A stretch of 64,000 bases of DNA from SZUA-430 sp044220975 (GTDB taxonomy: Bacteria > Pseudomonadota > Alphaproteobacteria > Micropepsales > Micropepsaceae): assembly GCA_044220975.1 (NCBI GenBank), contig JBGAPZ010000001.1:165801-229800 (forward strand), written 5' to 3'. Below are positions 18,574 to 26,602 of the stretch, piece by piece. The notes beneath the pieces are model-generated. The model was not told the origin of the DNA, did not search any database, and worked only from the letters and a program-made list of their open reading frames with translations. Position 1 is the first letter of the stretch; each line of letters opens with the position of its first letter. The position numbers and the translations under genes are program-made.

Positions 18574-19230
18574 ATGTTGACGAAGAAGCTCTGGGCCGGT
18601 GCCGCGCTTGCGGTGGTTGCGCTCGCATTTGGCGCGTTGAGCGCCACTGCCCAACCGGTTCCGGCGAAGCCCGCGGCGGTTGCTGCGGCCAAGCCCGCCA
18701 CAACAGGCAAAGCTCCGCCCGCCGTCATTCTGTTCCTCGATCGGGGCACGGTTCTTCGCCAGTCGTCGGTCGGCAAAGACATGTACGCCCAAGTCGAAGG
18801 GCTCGCGAAAAAGATGGAAGCTGAGTTCTCGCCCGAGAATAAGAAGCTTCAGACCGATGTCGCGGAATTCCAAAAGACCGCGCAAATGATGAAGCCTGAA
18901 ATCCGCGCCGCAAAGATCAAGGAACTGGAAGCTCGTCGTGCAGGGTTCCAAAAGAAAGTTCAGGACCGTCAAGCCGCCATCCAAAACGGCCTCGGCACCG
19001 CGCGCACGCAGGTGGAAAAGGCGTTGGGCCCGATTCTCGAAAAGATCATGGTCGAACGCGGATCGAACCTATTGCTCGATCGGGGCCTGGTCGTGCTGGG
19101 CGCAACCAGCCTCGACGTGACGACAGTGGTCATTCAGCGACTGAATACGGCGCTTCCAAAGGTTACCGTCACGCCGGTGGCTCCGAAGGCGGTCGCGAAG
19201 CCCGCGGGCGCCGCAAAGCCGCCAGGCTAA
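18574..19230 (+). CDS. OmpH/Skp-family periplasmic chaperone, copy 2
   Basis: A second 218-residue OmpH-type chaperone, 11 bases after the first and of equal length. Long blocks are shared, for example VLRQSSVGKDMYAQVEGLAK, FQKKVQDRQAAIQNGLGTA and LGPILEKIMVERG. The signal peptide and the segment TDVAEFQKTAQMMKPEIRA differ. This is a tandem duplication that has begun to diverge. Both keep signal peptides and intact frames, so both are probably made. They might form mixed trimers. Confidence 0.86.
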   Translation: MLTKKLWAGAALAVVALAFGALSATAQPVPAKPAAVAAAKPATTGKAPPAVILFLDRGTVLRQSSVGKDMYAQVEGLAKKMEAEFSPENKKLQTDVAEFQKTAQMMKPEIRAAKIKELEARRAGFQKKVQDRQAAIQNGLGTARTQVEKALGPILEKIMVERGSNLLLDRGLVVLGATSLDVTTVVIQRLNTALPKVTVTPVAPKAVAKPAGAAKPPG

Positions 19231-19285
19231 CGTCACGACGGCAGGGGCGCGTCGGCCCTTGATATTCCCGAACCGAAGTCGGATA

Positions 19286-19325
19286 GAGGGCCGGGCTCAA
19301 CCAGAGTCCGGCCTCATGCTTTTGA
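19286..19325 (+). terminator. Possible hairpin after skp copy 2
   Basis: Bases 19286-19298 and 19304-19315 can pair (GAGGGCCGGGCTC with GAGTCCGGCCTC, one bulge or G-T) around a 5-base loop, followed by ATGCTTTT. It lies in the 98-base gap between skp copy 2 and lpxD. The T-run is short, so this could be a weak terminator or an RNA-stability hairpin. Confidence 0.4.
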
Positions 19326-19328
19326 CCG

Positions 19329-20378
19329 ATGGCTGACCCGCGCTTCTACGACAACGAAGGCCCGTTCACGCTCGCTCGCATCGCCGAGCTGACGGGTGGA
19401 ACCGTCGTGCGCGACACAAGCTATTCGATTGCCGACCTGGGTGCCCTCGATAGTGCCGGCCCCTCTCACATTTCCTACTGCGAAGGGCCCAAGTTTCAGG
19501 GCGCTCTCGAACGAACGAAGGCTGGCGCCGTCCTTGTCGGCGAGGCTTTCGTAGCATCTGTTCCCGCAACCGCCATCGCTATCGTGTGCCCGCAGCCGGC
19601 AATGGCGTTCGCCAAAGTCGCAGTCGCCCTTTACCCCAACGCCGGCCTGTTGTGGCCAGCATCAAAACCGCCGGTTCGTAACATTGCAGCCTCGGCGCGC
19701 GTCGGGGAGGGTACGGTAATCGCGCCCGATGTCTTTATCGGCGAAGGCGTGGAAGTCGGCAACGACTGCGTCATCGGCCCGGGAACTGTGATCGGACGCG
19801 GCGTTCAAATAGGACACAAAGCCCAACTTGGCTCGCAGGTCACAATAACCCACACATTGATGGGTGATCGTTGCATCGTTCACGCTGGCGCACGTATCGG
19901 TCAGGATGGCTTCAGTTACGTGAGCGGACCATCCGGGCACTTCAAGGTCCCCCAACTCGGTCGTGTAATCATTCAAGATGACGTCGAAATAGGCGCGAAT
20001 ACGACGATCGATCGTGGTGCATTGGCCGACACGGTGATCGGCGAAGGCACCAAGTTCGACAACTCCGTCCACATTGGCCACAACAACCGCATCGGGCGAC
20101 GCTGCATCATCGTCGCTCAAGTCGGAATCGCCGGCAGCACCGAGATTGGCGATTTCGTCGTCTTGGGCGGCCAGGTGGGGATCGGCGATCATCTGAAAAT
20201 CGGCGCAGGAACATTCGTCGCGGGCAAATCCGGTGTGACGCGCAGCCTCGAGGGGGGAAAAGTCTACGCTGGCTATCCGGCCCATCCTATCGAGCAGTGG
20301 CGTCGCGAGGTCGGAACCTTGGCGCGCATGACCAAAGCATCACGGAGCAAGAATGAGCGCGATGCCGGAAAAGACTGA
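19329..20378 (+). CDS. lpxD: UDP-3-O-(3-hydroxyacyl)glucosamine N-acyltransferase
   Basis: A 349-residue left-handed beta-helix acyltransferase, third step of lipid A synthesis. The N-terminal uridine-binding domain covers about residues 1-110. Hexapeptide repeats follow (for example VGEGTVIAPDVFIGEGVEVG), with the family motif IGQDGFSYV and catalytic-type His in DNSVHIGHNNRIGRRC. The 3' end overlaps fabZ by 26 bases. Confidence 0.96.
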   Translation: MADPRFYDNEGPFTLARIAELTGGTVVRDTSYSIADLGALDSAGPSHISYCEGPKFQGALERTKAGAVLVGEAFVASVPATAIAIVCPQPAMAFAKVAVALYPNAGLLWPASKPPVRNIAASARVGEGTVIAPDVFIGEGVEVGNDCVIGPGTVIGRGVQIGHKAQLGSQVTITHTLMGDRCIVHAGARIGQDGFSYVSGPSGHFKVPQLGRVIIQDDVEIGANTTIDRGALADTVIGEGTKFDNSVHIGHNNRIGRRCIIVAQVGIAGSTEIGDFVVLGGQVGIGDHLKIGAGTFVAGKSGVTRSLEGGKVYAGYPAHPIEQWRREVGTLARMTKASRSKNERDAGKD

Positions 20379-20847
20379 TCTCCCCTCCGTCGACACCAAG
20401 CGGCTCATGGGTCTTCTGCCGCATCGTCCGCCGATGCTGTTGATCGACAAGATGGTCGACATCGTGCCGAACGTAAGCGCGACCGGCATTCGTGCCGTCT
20501 CGATCAACGACCCGACGTTCTTGGGTCACTTCCCAGGGCACCCGGTGATGCCCGGCGTGATGATCGTGGAAGCGATGGCGCAGACCGCTGGCGCGCTCGT
20601 CATGTACTCGATGAACGCCAACGCCGACGACAAGCTCGTTTATTTTATGTCGATCGACAAAGCACGGTTCCGCCATCCCGTCGTGCCGGGCGACATGTTG
20701 CGCATTCCGGTGAAGCTCCAGCGCGCCCGCGCGCCGGTCTGGCGGTTCAGCGGCGAAGCCTATGTCGACGGAAAATTATGTGCGGAAGCAGAATACAGCG
20801 CGATGATCATGGACAAGGCAGGAAGGCCCGCAACAACCAATGACTAA
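20353..20847 (+). CDS. fabZ: 3-hydroxyacyl-[acyl-carrier-protein] dehydratase FabZ
   Basis: A 164-residue hotdog-fold dehydratase of fatty acid synthesis. LLPHRPPMLLIDKM and HFPGHPVMPGVMIVEAMAQ carry the catalytic His and Glu. ATG 20353 has GGAG upstream. ATG 20362 is a second possibility. Its place between lpxD and lpxA is typical, since both pathways share the 3-hydroxyacyl-ACP pool. Confidence 0.97.
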   Translation: MSAMPEKTDLPSVDTKRLMGLLPHRPPMLLIDKMVDIVPNVSATGIRAVSINDPTFLGHFPGHPVMPGVMIVEAMAQTAGALVMYSMNANADDKLVYFMSIDKARFRHPVVPGDMLRIPVKLQRARAPVWRFSGEAYVDGKLCAEAEYSAMIMDKAGRPATTND

Positions 20848-21649
20848 AGTTCATCCGACTGCCGTTATCGCGCCGACCGCAAAAGTTCACGAAACGGTCG
20901 AGATTGGTCCGTTCTGCGTCGTGGGCCCGAAAGTCACGCTGCATGAGAACGTGCGTCTCATCAATCATGTCTGCGTCGACGGGCGAACTACGATCGGCAA
21001 GGCGACCGTCGTCTATCCTTTTGCCTCGCTGGGCCAGCCGCCGCAGAGCCTTGCCTATCACGGCGAAGAGACCGACCTCGTGATCGGCGCCAACAACATT
21101 ATCCGCGAACACATGACCATGAACCCGGGCACCGCCAAGGGAACCGGCGTTACGCGCGTTGGTGACAACTGCATGTTTATGGCCGACAGCCATGTCGCTC
21201 ACGATTGCCAAGTGGGCAGCAACTGCGTCTTCGCGAACAACGCAATGATCGGCGGGCACGTCGTCGTCGACGACTTCGTCTGGCTTGGCGGCGGTGCCGC
21301 GGTGCACCAGTTCAGCCGTATCGGAAAGCACGCCTTTGTTGGCGGCATGGCGGGCTTAGAAGGCGACCTGATCCCCTACGGCTCCGTTATGGGCAACCGC
21401 GCTCACCTTGCAGGACTGAATTTGGTTGGTCTAAAACGGCGCGGCTTCAACCGCGAACAGATCCACGAACTGCGTAACGCCTACCGCCTTCTGTTTGCGC
21501 AAGAAGGCACGTTCCAGGAGCGCCTGGCCGACGTCGCGGAACTATTCGCCGACCGGCAAGAAGTCATGGACATCGTGAACTTCGTTCGTGCGGGCGGCAA
21601 CCGGCCGCTCTGCATGCCCGAACGCGAGAACCGCTCCGAAAACGCGTGA
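20840..21649 (+). CDS. lpxA: UDP-N-acetylglucosamine acyltransferase
   Basis: A 269-residue beta-helix acyltransferase, first step of lipid A synthesis. It begins MTKVHPTAVIAPTAKVHETV and contains DSHVAHDCQVGSNCVFANNA, with the catalytic His, and IREHMTMNPGTAKGTG. It overlaps fabZ by 8 bases and lpxI by 4. Confidence 0.97.
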   Translation: MTKVHPTAVIAPTAKVHETVEIGPFCVVGPKVTLHENVRLINHVCVDGRTTIGKATVVYPFASLGQPPQSLAYHGEETDLVIGANNIIREHMTMNPGTAKGTGVTRVGDNCMFMADSHVAHDCQVGSNCVFANNAMIGGHVVVDDFVWLGGGAAVHQFSRIGKHAFVGGMAGLEGDLIPYGSVMGNRAHLAGLNLVGLKRRGFNREQIHELRNAYRLLFAQEGTFQERLADVAELFADRQEVMDIVNFVRAGGNRPLCMPERENRSENA

Positions 21650-22479
21650 CGCCGCGAGTGCGGAAGCTGGGAATAATTGCGGGTGCCGGCGCATTGCCAC
21701 TCGAGATCGTGCGCGCCAGCAACGCCTCCGGCCGTCAATGTCATGTGATCGCCATCGATGAGTTCGCAGGCCCCATGCCCGCCTCGATCACTCATACGCG
21801 CTTCGCCATTAGCAAGATTGGCGCCATCATCGCCGAGCTCCGGCGGCAAGGTTGCGCGGATATCACGTTCGCCGGCAAGTTCGAGCGCCCGAACGGCAAA
21901 AACATGAAGATACGTCCCGACCTCGGCGGTTTAGAATTCATTGCCCGCATCCTCGGCCAGTTCGGCCGCAGCGACGACGCGCTGCACCGCGCAATCGCCA
22001 GCATGTTTGTCGCGCGTGGCTTTCGGGTCGTCTCGCCCCTGGAGGCAGCACCTGCGTTGGCGGCGCGCGAAGGCTGCCTCACAAAGGCCGAGCCAAGCGC
22101 AGACATCAAAAGCGCGTTCGTCACAGGTCTGGAGCTAGCAAAGCAGCACGGCGCAACCCGGCAAGGCCAAGCCGTCGTGGTCGAGAACGGCACCGTCATC
22201 GCTCGGGAGACGCGCGCTGGTACGGACGCAATGCTGCAGGCGATGGGTGAAGGCAAGCGCCCGAAGGCGATCCTCGTTAAAGCGATGACCCCAACCCAAC
22301 TCCCAACTATCGACCCGCCGGCCATCGGCGAAAGCACCGTCGTCAACGCCGCTCAGGCAGGCCTCGCCGGCATCTTGGTTGAGGCGAACCGGAGCGTCAT
22401 CGTGGACGAAGTCGCTGTCCGCGCGCGAGCCGACGCACTCGGCGTCTTTGTCTGTGCCGCCAGCGTGCGCACACCATGA
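21646..22479 (+). CDS. lpxI: UDP-2,3-diacylglucosamine pyrophosphatase LpxI
   Basis: A 277-residue enzyme hydrolysing UDP-2,3-diacylglucosamine, the alphaproteobacterial replacement for LpxH. KLGIIAGAGALPLEIVRAS at the N-terminus and the C-terminal DPPAIGESTVVNAAQAGLAG are characteristic. The start is GTG 21646, overlapping the lpxA stop. Its own stop overlaps the lpxB ATG, so the lpx genes are tightly coupled. Confidence 0.93.
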   Translation: MTPRVRKLGIIAGAGALPLEIVRASNASGRQCHVIAIDEFAGPMPASITHTRFAISKIGAIIAELRRQGCADITFAGKFERPNGKNMKIRPDLGGLEFIARILGQFGRSDDALHRAIASMFVARGFRVVSPLEAAPALAAREGCLTKAEPSADIKSAFVTGLELAKQHGATRQGQAVVVENGTVIARETRAGTDAMLQAMGEGKRPKAILVKAMTPTQLPTIDPPAIGESTVVNAAQAGLAGILVEANRSVIVDEVAVRARADALGVFVCAASVRTP

Positions 22480-23669
22480 AAACGCGAACAATCATGCTTA
22501 TCGCGGGCGAGCCATCGGGTGATGCCCTTGGCGGACAGCTGATAGATGGTCTCAAGACACTCGCACCATCGGGCTTGCGCATCGTGGGCGTCGGCGGTGC
22601 GCGCATGCGGGCCGCAGGGCTCCAGAGCTTGTTCTCGCTGGACGATACGTCAGTCATGGGCTTGCGCGAAGTGGTGCCGCGCCTCCCCCGCATTCTCATG
22701 CGCATGGGACAGGCCGCGAATTTCGCGATCGAACAGCAACCCGACATCGTCGTGCTGATCGACAGCCCCGACTTCACGCACAACGTGGCAAAGCGCATCC
22801 GCAAACGCGCGCCGGACTTGAAGCTGATCGACTACGTGGCACCGCAAGTCTGGGCGTCGCGCCCGAAGCGAGCGGCCCAGATGGCCGAATACTTTGACCA
22901 CGTGCTCTGCCTGCTTCCATTCGAGGTCCCGTTCTTTCAGAACGTCGGATTGCCCGCGACATTCGTCGGCCATCCGGTAATCGAACGCGCCCCTGACCCA
23001 GGCGTTGGCGCGGCGTTTCGCGCGCGTCATGGCATCAAGCCGGACGAGAGACTAGTAGTTCTGCTCCCAGGAAGCCGCCTGAGCGAGATCCGCTTCCTGT
23101 GGCCCGTCTTTCGCGCGGCCGTCGAGCGCGCACAAGACGCAACCGCCGGTGCCTTGAAAATTGTCATACCCACTGTTCCGACCGTGGCTGTGCGCGTCCG
23201 CCAACTTGCGGCGGAGTGGAGCAAGGGTGTCCTGGTCACGGAGGATCAGCAGGACAAGTTCGGCGCGTTCGAAGCTGCGGACGCGGCACTCGCGGCATCT
23301 GGCACGGTGTCGACCGAACTCGCCCTTGCGGCGACACCGATGGTCATTGGCTACAGGGTTGGGCAGGTCACAGCGGCCATTGCGCGGCGCTACATCAAGG
23401 TTCCCTACATCACGTTGGTAAACTTGATTCTGAAGCGCGAGGCCATCCCGGAATTCGTCCAGGAAGAATGCACGGCCGAGAACCTGTCGGCCGAACTTAT
23501 CAAACTTCTCACAAACCCATCCGCCCGTATCGCGCAAGTCACGGCGTCAGCAGAGGCCGTCAAAGCGCTCGGGTTCGGCGATGAGAAGCCGAGCGTCCGT
23601 GCGGCGCGCGCCATACTCAGACTACTCGACGAACCTAAAAAGAAAGCGGCGCCAACTGGCGCCGCCTAA
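22476..23669 (+). CDS. lpxB: Lipid-A-disaccharide synthase
   Basis: A 397-residue peripheral membrane glycosyltransferase (GT19) that joins lipid X and UDP-diacylglucosamine. MLIAGEPSGDALGGQLI and LIDYVAPQVWASRPKRA are typical, as is LLPGSRLSEIRFLWPVF. It closes the long plus-strand run and meets gltA tail to tail, with 3 bases between the stops. Confidence 0.95.
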   Translation: MKTRTIMLIAGEPSGDALGGQLIDGLKTLAPSGLRIVGVGGARMRAAGLQSLFSLDDTSVMGLREVVPRLPRILMRMGQAANFAIEQQPDIVVLIDSPDFTHNVAKRIRKRAPDLKLIDYVAPQVWASRPKRAAQMAEYFDHVLCLLPFEVPFFQNVGLPATFVGHPVIERAPDPGVGAAFRARHGIKPDERLVVLLPGSRLSEIRFLWPVFRAAVERAQDATAGALKIVIPTVPTVAVRVRQLAAEWSKGVLVTEDQQDKFGAFEAADAALAASGTVSTELALAATPMVIGYRVGQVTAAIARRYIKVPYITLVNLILKREAIPEFVQEECTAENLSAELIKLLTNPSARIAQVTASAEAVKALGFGDEKPSVRAARAILRLLDEPKKKAAPTGAA

Positions 23670-23672
23670 TTG

Positions 23673-24986
23673 CTACCGTTTGTGGACCGCAACGTAGTCG
23701 CGCTTCGGCGCGCCGATATAGAGCTGCCGTGGCCTTCCGATCTTCTGACTGGGATCCTCAATCATCTCGGCCCACTGCGCAATCCAACCAACCGTCCGCG
23801 CCAACGCGAACAGCGCCGTAAACATTGAGGTCGGGAAGCCGAGCGCCTTCAGCGTGATGCCCGAATAGAAATCGATATTCGGGTAGAGCTTCTTCTCGAC
23901 AAAATACTCGTCGTTGAGCGCGCTCTTCTCAAGTTCCATCGCGACCTGTAGCAGCGGATCGTTTCGTATGCCGAGTTCGTCGAGAACTTCATGGCACGTG
24001 TGCTGCATCACTTTCGCGCGCGGATCGTAGTTCTTATATACCCGATGTCCAAAGCCCATCAGACGGAAGCCAGAGTTCTTGTCTTTGGCGCGCGCCACAT
24101 ATTCGGGAATACGGCTCACGCTTCCGATTTCCTCGAGCATCTTGAGCGCAGCTTCGTTCGCACCGCCGTGCGCAGGTCCCCATAGGCAAGCAATGCCCGC
24201 CGCAATGCACGCAAACGGGTTAGCGCCAGACGAGCCTGCCAACCGCACAGTCGACGTCGAGGCGTTCTGCTCGTGATCGGCATGGAGAATGAAGATACGA
24301 TCGAGCGCCCGCGCGAGCACGGGGTTCGACTTGTAGTCTTCCGCTGGCACCGCAAAGCACATGCGCAGGAAGTTCTCGGAGTAATTCAAGTCGTTGCGCG
24401 GATAGATGAACGGCTGACCGATCGTGTATTTATAGGCCATCGCGGCAATTGTCGGCATCTTGGCGATCATGCGATGGCTGGCGATCGTGCGTTGCATCGG
24501 ATCGTTGATATCGGTCGAGTCGTGATAGAACGCCGACAGCGCCCCAACCACACCGCACATAACCGCCATCGGATGCGCGTCGCGCCGAAACCCGCGGAAG
24601 AACATGCTGATCTGTTCGTGCACCATCGTGTGGCGCGTAATCGCATTCCGAAACGTCTTCAGCTGATCGCCGGTCGGCAATTCACCGTGCAGCAGCAGGT
24701 AACAGACTTCGATGAAGTCGCTGTGCTCCGCCAGTTGCTCGATCGGGTAGCCACGATAGAGCAACACGCCTTCATCGCCATCGATGTAGGTGATCGCGCT
24801 TTCGCAGCTCGCCGTTGACGTGAAGCCGGGATCGTAAGTGAAGACATCGCCTTCGCCGTAGAGCTTACGAATGTCGACGACATCGGGCCCAATCGTCCCG
24901 TGCGAAATCGGAAGTTGGATGCTCTTGTTGCCAACGATGACGGTGGCCGAGCCGCCGGACTTCGAGGCGAAGGGGGGCTTGGGCAT
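23673..24986 (-). CDS. gltA: Citrate synthase
   Basis: A 437-residue type II, NADH-regulated-size citrate synthase, the entry step of the TCA cycle. Active-site text includes ILHADHEQNASTSTVRLAGS and LMGFGHRVYKNYDPRA. The N-terminal beta-domain (GPDVVDIRKLYGEGDVFTYD) is present. The minus-strand start ATG has a strong ribosome-binding site, TTAGGAGG. It is alone on its transcript or follows gltX. Confidence 0.97.
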   Translation of the reverse strand: MPKPPFASKSGGSATVIVGNKSIQLPISHGTIGPDVVDIRKLYGEGDVFTYDPGFTSTASCESAITYIDGDEGVLLYRGYPIEQLAEHSDFIEVCYLLLHGELPTGDQLKTFRNAITRHTMVHEQISMFFRGFRRDAHPMAVMCGVVGALSAFYHDSTDINDPMQRTIASHRMIAKMPTIAAMAYKYTIGQPFIYPRNDLNYSENFLRMCFAVPAEDYKSNPVLARALDRIFILHADHEQNASTSTVRLAGSSGANPFACIAAGIACLWGPAHGGANEAALKMLEEIGSVSRIPEYVARAKDKNSGFRLMGFGHRVYKNYDPRAKVMQHTCHEVLDELGIRNDPLLQVAMELEKSALNDEYFVEKKLYPNIDFYSGITLKALGFPTSMFTALFALARTVGWIAQWAEMIEDPSQKIGRPRQLYIGAPKRDYVAVHKR

Positions 24987-25116
24987 GATGACCTCCTAAG
25001 TAGCAATGCGCGATGGACCCGGGGGTACTCCCTTCCATTGTGCGCCGCAATATTTTCCCGCAAGTTTAAGCAGAAAATGGCGGAAAAAGCCAATTGCCGA
25101 GCGTCAACTCCGCCGA

Positions 25117-26515
25117 TTAGCCCCGCGCTTGATCGCCGATACGAGCTAAGGATTCCGCCCGTCCCAGCACCGCCAGAACGTCGAAGATACCGGGTGAGGT
25201 GCTACGACCTGTGAGAGCCGCCCGTAGCGGCTGCGCGACGGCGCCCAGCTTGAGTGCGTTCTGCTCTGCGTAGCCACGCGTGGCTGCGTCGAGGGCGCTC
25301 GCAGTCCAATCCGCGGTCGCCCCCAACGCCTGTCCCAGACCGACCAAAATCGCGCGCCTCGGGCGTTAGAATCTTAGCGGCCTTGTCGTCGAGCACGAGC
25401 GGCCGCTCCGCCACCAAATAGTACGCACCCTCCGCAAGTTCGACCAACGTCTTCGCACGCTCCTTCAATCCCGGCATCGCAACGATGAGCTTCGCGGCAA
25501 GGTCCGGCGATACCGCCGCACCTTTGGACTTCAGGAGTGCAAGCGTGCCTTCCGCAAGCATTGCATCGCTTGCGTTGCGCATGTAGTGCCCGTTCATATT
25601 GTCGAGCTTCTTGAAGTCGACGCGCGCCGGGCTACGGCCGATGTTGTCGAGATTGAACCACTGGATCGCTTGCTCGGTCGAAATTATCTCGTCGTCGCCA
25701 TGGCTCCAGCCAAGCCGCAGCAGGTAGTTGCGCACCGCTTCCGGCAGGTAGCCCAAATTCTTGTATTCGTGGATGCCAAGCGCTCCGTGCCGCTTGGAGA
25801 GCTTTTGTCCGTCTTCGCCGTGCAACAGCGGAAGATGTGCATAAACCGGCACCGGCCAGCCCATGGCATCGATGATTTGCCGTTGCCGCGCGGCGTTCGT
25901 CAGGTGATCGTCACCGCGGATGACGTGAGTAACACCCATGTCGAAATCATCGACGACGACCGAAAGCATGTAGGTCGGGGTGCCGTCCGAGCGCAGCAAG
26001 ATGAAGTCGTCCAGAACATCATTCGAGAACCGAACCTCGCCCTGAACCTTGTCCGGGATGACGGTCTCGCCCGACTGCGGCGCCCTAATGCGCACAACCG
26101 GCGGCACGTTGGGTTTGGCATCGGAGACCGGCCTGTCGCGCCAGCGGCCGTCATAGCGGATCGGAAGACCCGCTGCCCGCTGCGCCGACCGCATCTCCTC
26201 CAGTTCCTCAGGCGACGCGTAACAATGATACGCGTGCCCATGTGCGATCAATTGCTTGGCGATCTCGGCATGCCGGGCCGCGCGGGCAAACTGATGGACG
26301 ACGTCGCCGTCCCAATTTAGCCCCAACCACCCCATACCCTCGATAATGGCGTCGATTGCGGCTGGGGTCGAACGCTCCCGGTCGGTGTCCTCAATGCGAA
26401 GGCGAAAGGTGCCGCCCGTGTGGCGCGTGTAGAGCCAGTTGAACAGGGCGGTTCGGGCACCGCCGATATGAAGATAGCCGGTAGGGGAGGGCGCAAAGCG
26501 CGTGACAATGGTCAT
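25117..26515 (-). CDS. gltX: Glutamyl-tRNA synthetase (reading frame broken in this sequence)
   Basis: A class Ic synthetase read across a frame break. The N-terminus has the HIGH motif in APSPTGYLHIGGARTALFNW, and the KMSKS-like motif is KLSKRHG. The main frame runs from 26515 down to about 25352 (ILTPEAR). The C-terminal anticodon-binding end (ILVGLGQALGATADWTAS through QPLRAALTGRSTSPGIF) lies in another frame from 25350 to 25117. Skipping C25351, inside CGCGCG, joins them into a 465-residue protein of normal size. Unrepaired, the first frame ends in unrelated Arg/Gly-rich text at 25202. An indel error is the likeliest cause. Confidence 0.93.
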
Positions 26516-26602
26516 GATACAGTCGGGTTCAGGTTCAAATTTGGCTCTAACATCTGGGCGGACCTACAACTCAAAGCGTCCCTCTAGCACGGGGAAACGC
26601 CT

